DNA from: an uncultured Ruminococcus sp.
GTDB taxonomy: Bacteria > Bacillota > Clostridia > Oscillospirales > Ruminococcaceae
DNA: 64,000 bases
Direction: 5' to 3'
NCBI GenBank assembly: GCA_944388405.1
Contig: CALXIQ010000024.1
Span: 100,335 to 164,334 of the forward strand
Within the stretch, counting starts at the first letter, position 1, and each line of letters opens with the position of its first letter. Shown piece by piece: positions 8,400 to 16,601 of this stretch. The notes beneath the pieces were generated by a model. That model was not told the origin of the DNA, ran no database searches, and saw nothing but the letters and a program-made list of their open reading frames with translations. The translations under genes were made by a program, and so were the position numbers.

Positions 8400-10523
8400 A
8401 TGTTTGAAAACTACAGGAAATTTGAAACCACATATGCCGGACGTCCGTTTATCGTTGAAACGGGCAAGACCTGTCAGCTCGCCAACGGTTCATGCTGGGT
8501 AAGATACGGTGAAACCGTGGTAATGGCAAACGTTACGGCGTCTGAAAAGCCAAGAGAGGGTATAGATTTCTTTCCTCTTTCGGTAGATTATGAGGAGAGA
8601 CTTTATTCGGTAGGAAAAATTCCCGGTTCTTTTACTAAGAGAGAGGGCAAGCCCACCGAGAAGGCGATCCTTACTTCAAGAATGGTTGACCGTCCCATCA
8701 GACCCCTGTTCCCTAAGGATATGAGAAACGACGTTTCGGTGGTTATGACTGTGCTTGCAGTTGACCCCGACTGCTCGCCCGAGATTGCGGGAATGATTGC
8801 AACTTCAATTGCAATTTCGATTTCCGATATTCCTTGGGCAGGTCCTATCGCAGGAATCAGCGTAGGTCTTGTAGATGGAGAACTGGTGCTTAATCCTACT
8901 CTTGAGCAGAGAGCGGTAAATCATCTTAACCTTACCGTTGCAGGCTCAATGGAGAAGATTGTTATGATCGAAGCCGGCGCCGATGAGGTTCCCGATGACC
9001 TTATGCTTGAGGCTATTCTCAAGGGTCACGAGGAAATCAAGAAGATGGTGGCTTTCATAAACGAAATCAAGGCTGAAATCGGCAAGCCCAAGTTTGAGTT
9101 TGAGTCCATGGAGCTTGACCACGATATGCTGGATGAAATCATGGCGGCAGTGGGCGATAAGATAAAATTTGCGCTTGATACCGATGATAAGAATGTAAGG
9201 GACGCAAGAATGCAGCCTGTAACCGACGAGATAGTTGAAACCTTCAGTGAGAAGTATCCTCAGCTGCCTGAGATAATCGGCGAAGTTGTATATAAGCTTC
9301 AGAAAACAATCGTAAGAGATTGGCTGTACGAGGGCAAGCGTGTTGACGGCAGAGCAATCGATGAGATAAGACCTCTTGCCGCAGAGGTTGGATTGCTTCC
9401 CAGAGTACACGGCTCGGGACTTTTCACAAGAGGTCAGACTCAGGTGCTTACAGTTTGTACCCTTGGACCCGTAAGCGACGCTCAGAAGCTTGACGGTATT
9501 GACGAAGAGGTAAGCAAGAGATATATTCATCACTACAATTTCCCATCCTATTCGGTAGGAGAAACCAAGCCTTCAAGAGGTCCCGGAAGACGTGAAATCG
9601 GTCACGGTGCGCTGGCTGAAAAGGCGCTTGTTCCCGTAATTCCAAGCACAGACGAGTTCCCCTATGCCATCAGAATGGTTTCCGAGGTGCTTTCCTCAAA
9701 TGGTTCTACTTCACAGGGTTCAATCTGCGGTTCAACTCTTGCTCTTATGGACGCAGGCGTTCCCATAAAGGCTCCCGTTGCAGGTATTTCCTGCGGGCTT
9801 ATAACCAAGGACGACGGCAGCTGGATGACCATGGTTGACATTCAGGGTCTTGAGGACTTCTACGGCGACATGGACTTCAAGGTAGGTGGAACCAAGAAGG
9901 GTATAACCGCAATTCAGGTTGATATAAAGGTTGATGGTCTTACACCCGATATTATCAAGGAAGCCTTTGAGAAAACTCATAAGGCGAGAAACTATATCCT
10001 TGATGAGGTAATGCTCAAGGCTATTCCTGAGCCAAGACCTGAAGTCAACAAGTGGGCGCCCAAGATGCTTACCACAAAAGTTCCCGTTGACAAGATCAGA
10101 GAGGTTATTGGTTCGGGCGGAAAGGTTATTCAGAAGATTTCAGCTGAGTGCGACGTTAAAATTGACATCGAAGAGGACGGAAGCGTATTTGTTTCGGGAC
10201 TTGACAAGGCTAAGGCAGAACAGGCTATATCCATCATCAACACAATTGCCAACGACCCCGAGATCGGTGCTATCTATAAGGGTAAGGTTGTACGCATCAT
10301 GAACTTCGGCGCATTCGTTGAGATTGCTCCCGGCAAGGACGGTCTTGTTCACATTTCAAAGCTTGACAAGTCAAGAGTTGAAAAGGTCGAGGACGTTGTT
10401 TCCATCGGCGATGAAATTGTGGTTAAGGTTATGGAAATCGACCAGCAGGGAAGAATCAATCTTTCAAGAAAGGACGCTCTTGCCGACCTTGAGGCAAAGA
10501 GAAAAGCCGAAACTAAAGCTTAA
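8400..10523 (+). CDS. pnp: Polynucleotide phosphorylase
   Basis: 3'-5' phosphorolytic exoribonuclease of the RNA degradation machinery. The 707-residue protein has the standard order: two RNase PH domains (about 10-140 and 310-540) joined by an all-helical linker, a KH domain near residue 560 with the IGSGGK loop, and an S1 domain from about 622 ending in GRINLSRKDA. The phosphate-site and GDMDFKVGGT region of the second PH domain are present. AGGAGG lies just before the ATG. A long hairpin in the leader suggests autoregulation, and a strong terminator follows. Confidence 0.98.
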   Translation: MFENYRKFETTYAGRPFIVETGKTCQLANGSCWVRYGETVVMANVTASEKPREGIDFFPLSVDYEERLYSVGKIPGSFTKREGKPTEKAILTSRMVDRPIRPLFPKDMRNDVSVVMTVLAVDPDCSPEIAGMIATSIAISISDIPWAGPIAGISVGLVDGELVLNPTLEQRAVNHLNLTVAGSMEKIVMIEAGADEVPDDLMLEAILKGHEEIKKMVAFINEIKAEIGKPKFEFESMELDHDMLDEIMAAVGDKIKFALDTDDKNVRDARMQPVTDEIVETFSEKYPQLPEIIGEVVYKLQKTIVRDWLYEGKRVDGRAIDEIRPLAAEVGLLPRVHGSGLFTRGQTQVLTVCTLGPVSDAQKLDGIDEEVSKRYIHHYNFPSYSVGETKPSRGPGRREIGHGALAEKALVPVIPSTDEFPYAIRMVSEVLSSNGSTSQGSICGSTLALMDAGVPIKAPVAGISCGLITKDDGSWMTMVDIQGLEDFYGDMDFKVGGTKKGITAIQVDIKVDGLTPDIIKEAFEKTHKARNYILDEVMLKAIPEPRPEVNKWAPKMLTTKVPVDKIREVIGSGGKVIQKISAECDVKIDIEEDGSVFVSGLDKAKAEQAISIINTIANDPEIGAIYKGKVVRIMNFGAFVEIAPGKDGLVHISKLDKSRVEKVEDVVSIGDEIVVKVMEIDQQGRINLSRKDALADLEAKRKAETKA

Positions 10524-10545
10524 GTATATTATTTTATTGCTTGTT

Positions 10546-10584
10546 AAGGCAATACCGTGTGAAAAATGCGGTATTGCCTTTTTT
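10546..10584 (+). terminator. Intrinsic terminator of pnp
   Basis: Perfect 12-bp stem AAGGCAATACCG/CGGTATTGCCTT with a T tract, only 2 bp before the converging spmB stop codon. Confidence 0.92.
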
Positions 10585-10585
10585 G

Positions 10586-11101
10586 TCAGTAAAACAACCT
10601 TACAATAAGCGCCGAGAATACAAACCCTGCAAAATCGGCGGTAAGGGACGAGATAAATACAGGAAATTCAGCCTTAAGTCTTACTGCGGAGTAGTAGACA
10701 GCTATGGTGTAGAATGTGGTTTCAGTGGAGCCCATAAGCACCGAGGCGACTCTGCCGGTAAAGCTGTCTGCACCGTAAACCGAAAGAATATTATCAAGCA
10801 CCGCCAGCGAGCCGCTGCCCGATACCGGACGCATCAGTGCAAGGGGTGCAACCTGAGAGGGGAAGCCTATCTTATCAAGCAAAGGTGAGATTAGCTGTGA
10901 AAATGCCTCCAACGCTCCCGAGGCAGACAGCATACCCACCGCCGTCATAAGCAGCAGCAAGGCGGGAAGTATGTTTACGGCGATTTTCAGGTTTTCATAC
11001 GCCCCCTGAACAAAAACCTCAAACAAATCTACTTTTTTATAAATACCATAAAGCAGCACCGAAAGTATCACAATCGGAGCGGCAAGGTCTGATATAAGCA
11101 T
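10586..11101 (-). CDS. spmB: Spore maturation protein B
   Basis: Integral membrane protein required, with SpmA, for full dehydration of the spore core and heat resistance in Bacillus. The 171-residue length and the family segment MRPVSGSGSLAVLDN, followed by the GSTETTFY motif, fit SpmB (nucleoside-transporter gate-like fold). Several hydrophobic helices span the length. It starts 3 bp after the spmA stop, so the two form an operon. The strand is opposite to pnp and abrB around it. Confidence 0.93.
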   Translation of the reverse strand: MLISDLAAPIVILSVLLYGIYKKVDLFEVFVQGAYENLKIAVNILPALLLLMTAVGMLSASGALEAFSQLISPLLDKIGFPSQVAPLALMRPVSGSGSLAVLDNILSVYGADSFTGRVASVLMGSTETTFYTIAVYYSAVRLKAEFPVFISSLTADFAGFVFSALIVRLFY

Positions 11102-11104
11102 CTG

Positions 11105-11731
11105 CTACGAGCTCCTTTGAAGGATTTTTGCACGGGGGTATTTCAGCACATTTTTCCTGCCAAAAAGCAGGTACACTGCCGCCATGCCGAAAATAAGCGA
11201 AATCAGCGAGTTTGCAAGTATGGGCAAGGTGCAGTCAAAGGGAGTCGCCGCACCGTATTTTGACCTTAATGCGCCGATTGTTACGGGAAGAAGCTGAATT
11301 GATGCCGTATTAAGTAAAACAAGCATTGCAACGCATCTTGTGGTGTAGGCGGTCTTTTCTTCTTTGAGTATTTCCCTCATAGCCTTAATTCCCAAAGGGG
11401 TGGCGGCGTTTCCTATGCCCAGCAGATTGGCGGTTACATTCATGGCAACTGCTTCCATCGCCTTGCCATGTTTGTCCAGAGTTTTGAAAAACGGATGAAG
11501 TATATATCCCATAAGCCTATTCAACTTGCCGGTCAGTCCGCTCTTTTCGGCGACAGCCATTATTCCGCCCCACAACCCCATTGCTCCGGCAAGCTGTATA
11601 ACCAAACCCACTGCATCAGCGGAGGAGTTTATGGCAGCGCTTGAAACCTCTGAAGCATTTCCGCTGAAAAGAGAATACATTATCGCTAAAAAAATAAACA
11701 AAACTACTATGTAATTTAGCAAGTTTTTCAC
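11105..11731 (-). CDS. spmA: Spore maturation protein A
   Basis: Membrane partner of SpmB in spore core dehydration. The 208 residues include the N-terminal membrane helix, the NVTANLLGIGNAATPLGIKAM family motif spread over about 98-118, and an LLNTASIQLLP stretch. The ribosome-binding site GAGAGGTG lies close to the ATG. No clear housekeeping promoter is visible in the 150 bp shared with the divergent AbrB-like gene; a sporulation sigma factor is the likely driver but I cannot assign a match. Confidence 0.93.
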   Translation of the reverse strand: MKNLLNYIVVLFIFLAIMYSLFSGNASEVSSAAINSSADAVGLVIQLAGAMGLWGGIMAVAEKSGLTGKLNRLMGYILHPFFKTLDKHGKAMEAVAMNVTANLLGIGNAATPLGIKAMREILKEEKTAYTTRCVAMLVLLNTASIQLLPVTIGALRSKYGAATPFDCTLPILANSLISLIFGMAAVYLLFGRKNVLKYPRAKILQRSS

Positions 11732-11802
11732 CTCTCACAGATAATAAAATGTTAAGTTTCTCTTAATTATAGCTTTTTAAAAGATTTTTTCCATAATAGG
11801 TA

Positions 11803-11831
11803 TTGACATTAATCGACATAGGTTGTATAAT
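11803..11831 (+). promoter_or_regulatory. Perfect consensus promoter of the AbrB-like gene
   Basis: TTGACA (11803-11808), 17-nt spacer, TATAAT (11826-11831). Predicts very strong constitutive transcription. Confidence 0.88.
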
Positions 11832-11883
11832 AAAGTTACACACAGGCGTGGTGTGCAAATTTTAAAGAAAAGGGGTTAGATTT

Positions 11884-12129
11884 ATGAAATCTACAGGAAT
11901 CGTAAGAAGAGTTGACGAACTCGGCAGGATTGTTCTTCCTATCGAACTTAGAAGAACTTTCGATCTGAACGTTAAGGATGCTATCGAAATCTACACAGAT
12001 AACGATATGATTATCCTTAAGAAATTCCAGCGCACCTGCGTATTCTGCAACAGCGCAGAGGACGTAGTTGAGTACAAGGGCAAGACAGTTTGCTCTGAGT
12101 GCATGGCTGAGCTGAAGGGTGAAAAATAA
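11884..12129 (+). CDS. AbrB/SpoVT-family transition-state regulator with C-terminal zinc ribbon
   Basis: Small DNA-binding regulator. Residues 1-48 are a classic AbrB swapped-hairpin domain (GIVRRVDELGRIVLPIELR). Residues 52-73 add two CxxC pairs (C52/C55, C70/C73), a treble-clef or ribbon-like zinc site seen in clostridial relatives but absent from B. subtilis AbrB. Length 81 residues. A perfect sigma-A promoter drives it and an intrinsic terminator follows, so it is a strong monocistronic unit. It lies divergent from spmA. A role in transition-state or sporulation control is inferred from the family; target genes are unknown. Confidence 0.9.
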   Translation: MKSTGIVRRVDELGRIVLPIELRRTFDLNVKDAIEIYTDNDMIILKKFQRTCVFCNSAEDVVEYKGKTVCSECMAELKGEK

Positions 12130-12152
12130 TTTACATATGAGTTTCACTCGGT

Positions 12153-12185
12153 AAACAGAGCGGATAAGTTGTTCGCTCTGTTTTT
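12153..12185 (+). terminator. Terminator of the AbrB-like gene
   Basis: AAACAGAGCG (12153-12162) pairs with CGCTCTGTTT (12174-12183), with T5 following. Confidence 0.9.
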
Positions 12186-12217
12186 ATTTATATTAGCTTT
12201 ATCGGGGAATATTACAT

Positions 12218-12260
12218 AAAACGGTGGGACGGGTGTAACAGACGATCTCAGAACCGTTTT
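12218..12260. repeat. Inverted repeat of unknown role
   Basis: AAAACGGT (12218-12225) and ACCGTTTT (12253-12260) are perfect arms around a 27-nt loop, between the abrB terminator and a second terminator. It could be a backup terminator or part of a short RNA. Confidence 0.35.
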
Positions 12261-12272
12261 TATATTGCAAAC

Positions 12273-12310
12273 AAAATGAGCCTTCGGTCACCCGAAAGCT
12301 CATTTGCTTT
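12273..12310 (-). terminator. Terminator of the HD hydrolase gene
   Basis: AAATGAGC/GCTCATTT with inner TTCGG/CCGAA. T-rich on the minus strand past the stem (CATTTTGTTT) and also on the plus strand, so it may act in both directions. Confidence 0.75.
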
Positions 12311-12332
12311 TTATTGTGAACAGGACGAAACT

Positions 12333-12932
12333 TTAAAGCTTGCCGCCTTCCATCAGGAAGGTTGCTTCCATATCGGCAATGTGAACCGCAAGCGCCAGCG
12401 GAAACATTTCCAGCGCCCTGCCTATGGTGTTTTTGTTTTCCTCGCCGGAAAAGCCCATATGCCAGCGTATTGCAAAGGCTTCTTCACGGGTGAGCCGCAT
12501 GAAGCCGCTTATTATGTAAACAGATTTCTCACCGTGACCGTAGGGAAGCCGATCGTAAAATTCAAAATAGGGAACCTTTTCCCAAACACCGTCCTCGTTT
12601 TTGGCGTTGCGGTAGCTTATTCTGTAAAGATTCACCTTGCAGAGATCGTGGAGCAGTGCCACGATTGCTATGCTTTCGTCCGAAAAGTCAAGACCATAGC
12701 CGTCCTTCACACGTTCTCGCTCGCAGTAATCCTTAAGGCACTCGTAAACATTTATGGAATGTTCGCATAGTCCTCCCTCATATGCTCCGTGATACTTGGT
12801 AGAGGCAGGCGCTACAAAGAAATCACTGTTTTCTGACAGCAGCCAATCCAGCAGCCGCTCAGAGCCGGGCCTTGTAATATGCTCATTGTAAATGCTGATA
12901 AACTTGTCTTTTAGAGATTTTATGTTCTCCAT
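12333..12932 (-). CDS. HD-domain hydrolase
   Basis: Predicted metal-dependent phosphohydrolase. HD-fold residues are in order: GLCEHSINVYE (first His), ALLHDLCK (the HD pair), GHGEKS and RWHMG (further His ligands), and HIADMEA near the C-terminus. At 199 residues it carries only the HD domain; the pattern is like the catalytic part of YhaM-type 3'-5' exoribonucleases but without the OB fold. GGAGG lies 7 nt before the ATG. Substrate unknown. It runs convergent to the abrB unit. Confidence 0.8.
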   Translation of the reverse strand: MENIKSLKDKFISIYNEHITRPGSERLLDWLLSENSDFFVAPASTKYHGAYEGGLCEHSINVYECLKDYCERERVKDGYGLDFSDESIAIVALLHDLCKVNLYRISYRNAKNEDGVWEKVPYFEFYDRLPYGHGEKSVYIISGFMRLTREEAFAIRWHMGFSGEENKNTIGRALEMFPLALAVHIADMEATFLMEGGKL

Positions 12933-13034
12933 ATCAATACCTCCGCAGCCTCGTGGTTTTTTATTATTATATCATAATTTCCACCAAAAGAAAAGCTGTA
13001 AAATTAAAATTTGCTTTTATACTTGAAAATAATC

Positions 13035-13064
13035 TTGACAGCCTGTAGGAAACCATGTTATAAT
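13035..13064 (+). promoter_or_regulatory. Promoter of the B12 uptake operon
   Basis: TTGACA (13035-13040), 18-nt spacer, TATAAT (13059-13064), placed so that transcription starts just before the riboswitch. Confidence 0.82.
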
Positions 13065-13070
13065 TTCTGT

Positions 13071-13232
13071 GGCAATATGTGCTCTTTTATTGCCGAAAAT
13101 TAAATACTTTCAGGAACATGGTTTGAAAAGTTGTTAACCGAGTAAGTAATTGGGAATCCGGTTTGAATCCGGAACAACCGTCATTACTGTGTTTGGCTTT
13201 ATAGCCATAAGTCAGAATACTCCCGTGTTCCG
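13071..13232 (+). promoter_or_regulatory. Cobalamin riboswitch
   Basis: Carries the B12-box signatures in order: GGGAATCCGGT, then GAATCCGGAAC, then ACTGTG, and AAGTCAGAATAC. Closing stem P1 is GGAACATGG (13113-13121) with CCGTGTTCC (13223-13231), 9 bp with one G-U. A small hairpin GGCAATA/TATTGCC (13071-13094) precedes the core. Class (adenosyl- versus other cobalamin) not assigned. It precedes a terminator, so cobalamin should switch the operon off. Confidence 0.88.
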
Positions 13233-13353
13233 CAGCGGTATTGCCGTCTTGGACGAAGAAGAAGCGCAGCCGACTTTTGCTGAGGTTTTCAGCAGGCAGA
13301 TGACTGCGTTTTTTGCGTTTATCCTGCTTGCTGTGCTTTGCTGTGGTCTGTTG

Positions 13354-13388
13354 TGCTTTCTTTGCTTGTCGCATTGAAAGCATTTTTT
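13354..13388 (+). terminator. Riboswitch-controlled terminator
   Basis: TGCTTTC (13354-13360) pairs with GAAAGCA (13376-13382), followed by T6, 25 bp before the first gene. This is the expected expression platform for transcriptional OFF control. Confidence 0.75.
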
Positions 13389-13412
13389 ATTGTCAGAAAA
13401 GAGGAATGTATT

Positions 13413-13697
13413 ATGAATAACGACGATAAAACCCAAATAGCAGTTGATATGCTGATAAGCAAAAGCAAAGAGCTGGGACGGCTGCCAAAGCGAAGCGATT
13501 TTGAAAGCAGTGACGTGTGCTTTATAAAACAAAAGCTTGGTCCATGGCCAAGGGCTTTGGAGCGCGCTGGGCTTAAAGAGGCACTGAAACCCTCAGCTGC
13601 CGAAAAAAGCCGTGAAAAACGAGAGCGTGCAAAAGCGAGAAGAAAGGCTGCAAAATCAGACAGCCAAATCACTAAACACAGGGAGGAAAACAAATGA
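13413..13697 (+). CDS. Small HNH_repeat-like protein, first gene under the B12 riboswitch
   Basis: 94 residues, no membrane segment. Residues 8-50 match the pattern of the homing-endonuclease-associated repeat (HNH_repeat): a helix, ELGRLPKRSDF, then KLGPWPRALERAGL. The rest is a Lys/Arg-rich tail, suggesting nucleic-acid binding. There is no HNH nuclease motif. The start follows GAGGAA at about 13401; the longer open frame would run through the riboswitch terminator and is rejected. The stop overlaps the next ATG (ATGA), so it is translationally coupled to the surface protein gene. Function in B12 uptake or regulation is unknown. Confidence 0.7.
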   Translation: MNNDDKTQIAVDMLISKSKELGRLPKRSDFESSDVCFIKQKLGPWPRALERAGLKEALKPSAAEKSREKRERAKARRKAAKSDSQITKHREENK

Positions 13698-15724
13698 AAT
13701 TAACCGCAAAAATTTTGTCATCTGTTGCAGCTGGGGCAATCGCTGCTTGCTCGGTGACATGGTCGGCTTTTGCCGAAAACGCAAGCGAAACCGTCAGAGT
13801 GACAATTGAAAACACCACTTTTTCCGTATCTGACGGAGCAGCCTGGGACGGAACACTGCTTGACGTATGGATCGACGTAACCGAGCCTATTGGTGTGGCA
13901 GAGGCTGTACAAGCAGCTCTTGAAAACAGCGGCTGCACGATAGAAGGCCTTGATTCGGGATATGTTACCGACATCAGCGGCGTGGGAATTGATACCGCTG
14001 CGGAAATGGGCGGCTGGATGTTCACACTCAACGACTGGTTCACAACAGACAGTATGTCCGCCTATACCGTGTCAGACGGTGACGAAATCTGCTTTCGCTA
14101 CAGCTGCGACTGGGGAGCGGATATAGGAAGCGACTGGTCGGGCAGCAGCACTCTGCTTGAAAGTTTGGTTTTCAGCACGGGAACTCTTGACAAATCATTT
14201 AATCCCGAGGTGGGAGAATATACTCTTACAATAACCGACGGCTCCGAAAGCGTGCAGGTTACTCCCACCGCACAAAACAAAAACTTTCAGGTGCGAATCT
14301 ACAAAACCAACTACACCCCGGAGATTAACGGCAGCGAATACAAAAGAAGCGAGTATATTCCCATTTCAGACGGCGATGTTTTGTATATCGGAGTAGGAAA
14401 CCCCTCCTGGCCCAGTATGAACAGCGGACAGACCGAAACTGTGTACACGATAAACATAAGCTCAGAAAATGCTGCGGATAACGCTGATATATCGGCAGCT
14501 GAACAGGTAGACAGGCTTATCGCTCAGATAGGCGAAGTTACCTCAGGCAGCAAAGCCGCCATAGAAGCGGCAAGGGCAGCGTATGAAAGACTTACCGACG
14601 TTCAGAAAGCGTTGTGCCAAAACTACCATCTTCTCACGGCGGCAGAGGAGGAATATTCTCTGCTTACCCAGCAAAAGCTCGCCGATTTTGAAGATATATA
14701 TGAAAGCGTGGGAAATACCCTTTTAAGCGTCGGTATTCCGCAGGTAGGCTCTATCGGTGGAGAGTGGGTAGTAATAGGTCTTGCCCGCAGCGGCAGAATA
14801 ACCGAGGAGTTTTCAAAGGGCTACTATGAAAACGCCGTGAATTTTTTAAGAGCTAACGGTTCGGCACAGCTTAGTCGTACAAAATCTGCGGACAATTCAA
14901 GAATGATACTTGCCCTTACCGCTCTCGGCTATGACGTTACCAATGTGGGTGGATATAATATTCTTCAGCCCCTTGCCGATTTTGATTACGTTATCAGACA
15001 AGGCGTAAACGGAGCGGCGGCAGCGCTGCTTGCCCTTGATTCAAAGGGCTATGAGATTCCTGTTTCAAGCGCGGAAAATCTCACAAGCAGACAAAGGCTT
15101 ATAGGCTATATTCTTGCTGCACAGCTGCCCGACGGCGGATTTTCCCTTGACGGCGAAAATTCAGATGTTGATATAACCGCTCTGGTAATCACCGCCCTCG
15201 CCCCCTATTACAGTGACCCGACAGTAAAAACAGCAGTGGATAAAGCCCTTGATATGCTTTTATCGGCGCAGAACAGCGATGGCACATTTTCAAACGGCGG
15301 ACAGCCAACCTGTGAAAGCACCGCTCAGGTGATAGTCGCCCTGTCAACCCTCGGCATAGACCCCTCAGCTGATGAGAGATTTGTTAAGGAGGGAGTCAGC
15401 GCCGCAGACGCATTGAAGCTTTTTTACCTTGACGGCGGCTTTAAGCACACCCTTGACAGCGACACTGTAAACAGTATGGCAACCGAGCAGGGATATTACG
15501 CAATTGCGTCATATTACAGATTTATTGAAGGGAAAACCACTCTCTTTGATATGACCGACGTTGAAAGTGCCAATAACCCGACGGTGGAAGGCTCTACCGA
15601 CAGCCCGGCTCAGCAGACAGATAGCCTGCCTAACACGGGAAACTGCCTAAAATCAATTGCAGTAATGCTTACTGCACTATCAATGGGAGCGGTAATAGTG
15701 CTTAAGAGAAAGCCAGAAAAATAA
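13694..15724 (+). CDS. LPxTG cell-wall protein: DUF4430 plus alpha/alpha toroid (transcobalamin-like)
   Basis: A 676-residue exported protein. Order seen: signal peptide (1-28, cut near AFAENA); DUF4430 domain, the fold of the transcobalamin/intrinsic factor C-terminal domain (about 30-150, with GGWMFTLNDW and the DGDEICFRYSCDWG end); a cadherin-like beta domain (about 150-262); a helical spacer (about 268-325); an alpha/alpha toroid of prenyltransferase/cyclase type (about 340-620, repeats like QLPDGGFS and QNSDGTFS); then LPNTG (645-649), a hydrophobic segment and KRKPEK, a sortase signal. Mammalian B12 carriers combine the same two folds in the opposite order. With the upstream riboswitch and downstream ECF genes, surface cobalamin capture is inferred. 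Confidence 0.85.
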   Translation: MKLTAKILSSVAAGAIAACSVTWSAFAENASETVRVTIENTTFSVSDGAAWDGTLLDVWIDVTEPIGVAEAVQAALENSGCTIEGLDSGYVTDISGVGIDTAAEMGGWMFTLNDWFTTDSMSAYTVSDGDEICFRYSCDWGADIGSDWSGSSTLLESLVFSTGTLDKSFNPEVGEYTLTITDGSESVQVTPTAQNKNFQVRIYKTNYTPEINGSEYKRSEYIPISDGDVLYIGVGNPSWPSMNSGQTETVYTINISSENAADNADISAAEQVDRLIAQIGEVTSGSKAAIEAARAAYERLTDVQKALCQNYHLLTAAEEEYSLLTQQKLADFEDIYESVGNTLLSVGIPQVGSIGGEWVVIGLARSGRITEEFSKGYYENAVNFLRANGSAQLSRTKSADNSRMILALTALGYDVTNVGGYNILQPLADFDYVIRQGVNGAAAALLALDSKGYEIPVSSAENLTSRQRLIGYILAAQLPDGGFSLDGENSDVDITALVITALAPYYSDPTVKTAVDKALDMLLSAQNSDGTFSNGGQPTCESTAQVIVALSTLGIDPSADERFVKEGVSAADALKLFYLDGGFKHTLDSDTVNSMATEQGYYAIASYYRFIEGKTTLFDMTDVESANNPTVEGSTDSPAQQTDSLPNTGNCLKSIAVMLTALSMGAVIVLKRKPEK

Positions 15725-15744
15725 GCTCATCAGAGGGGATATTA

Positions 15745-16560
15745 ATGCTTGATTTCTTAAAAAAGTACAAATTCCGCATTGCGGCAATTGTTATTGTGGC
15801 AGTTATTCTTGCTTTTGCATATTGGTACGGTGGAGGTTCTGAGGACTCCCGCGGCTGGGTGGTATCAGATTCCTCCTATGCCGATTCGCCTGCCGACACT
15901 GATTCCTCGGAAGCTTATACCGCCCAATCCCATGCCGATGTAATGTCATCAGAAAGTATATCCGATGCGGAGGAAAGCAACCCCGAGGATATATCCTCAG
16001 AATCAGCCGAAAGCGTGGCACAAAGCAGTGTGACACAGCAGGAGGATATAGAGAGCCTTTCATCTCAGGAAGATTCAGAAGCCACAGACAGTGCTATTGT
16101 ACAGCCTGAGCAGTCCCAGCAGTCAGAAGAAACACAACAGGCTCAACCCCAATGTACTGTTGCAATAAGCTGTGGGACGATACTTGAAAATCTTGATAAG
16201 CTTGACGAGAATAAGCGAGAGCTTGTGCCCTCTGACGGCTTGATTCTTGCCGAAACAGAAGCGGATTTCAATGAGGGTGACACTGCCTTTGACCTACTTC
16301 AGGAAGTGTGCAGAGCAAGCGAAATTCACCTTGAAGCTGCCGTCACCCCCTTGTATGGTTCGGCATATATCGAGGGGATAGGCAACATTTACGAGTTTGA
16401 CTGCGGAAGCCTTTCGGGGTGGATGTACAGCGTAAACGGGGAATTTCCCAATTACAGCTGTTCCGAGTACACCCTTTCGGAGGGCGATGTGGTGGAATTT
16501 GTCTACACCTGCGACCTAGGCGGCGATGTAGGCGGAGATTATTACAGTCAGAACCAATAA
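15745..16560 (+). CDS. Membrane-anchored DUF4430 protein
   Basis: 271 residues. An uncleaved N-terminal helix (about 11-28, no lipobox cysteine) is followed by a long low-complexity Ser/Glu/Gln/Ala spacer (about 30-135), then one DUF4430 domain (about 137-271) ending with SGWMYSVNGEFPNYSC and DGDV-like strands. The spacer could let the domain reach into the wall. It starts 20 bp after the LPxTG gene behind GAGGGG. The neighbourhood suggests it receives cobalamin from the wall protein or serves as the binding protein for the ECF importer. Ligand binding is inferred, not shown. Confidence 0.82.
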   Translation: MLDFLKKYKFRIAAIVIVAVILAFAYWYGGGSEDSRGWVVSDSSYADSPADTDSSEAYTAQSHADVMSSESISDAEESNPEDISSESAESVAQSSVTQQEDIESLSSQEDSEATDSAIVQPEQSQQSEETQQAQPQCTVAISCGTILENLDKLDENKRELVPSDGLILAETEADFNEGDTAFDLLQEVCRASEIHLEAAVTPLYGSAYIEGIGNIYEFDCGSLSGWMYSVNGEFPNYSCSEYTLSEGDVVEFVYTCDLGGDVGGDYYSQNQ

Positions 16561-16601
16561 TACATTCAGGATAAAGCATAAAGGAGGAGCATGGCAACCT
16601 G

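Noticed and set aside
13150..13377. 75-codon open frame with a C-terminal hydrophobic stretch
   Set aside because: It begins inside the cobalamin riboswitch core and ends in the riboswitch terminator; the hydrophobic tail comes from the T-rich expression platform and there is no ribosome-binding site.
13413..13697. Homing endonuclease or mobile intron
   Set aside because: Only the associated repeat is present; no HNH motif, intron ends or insertion scar is visible.
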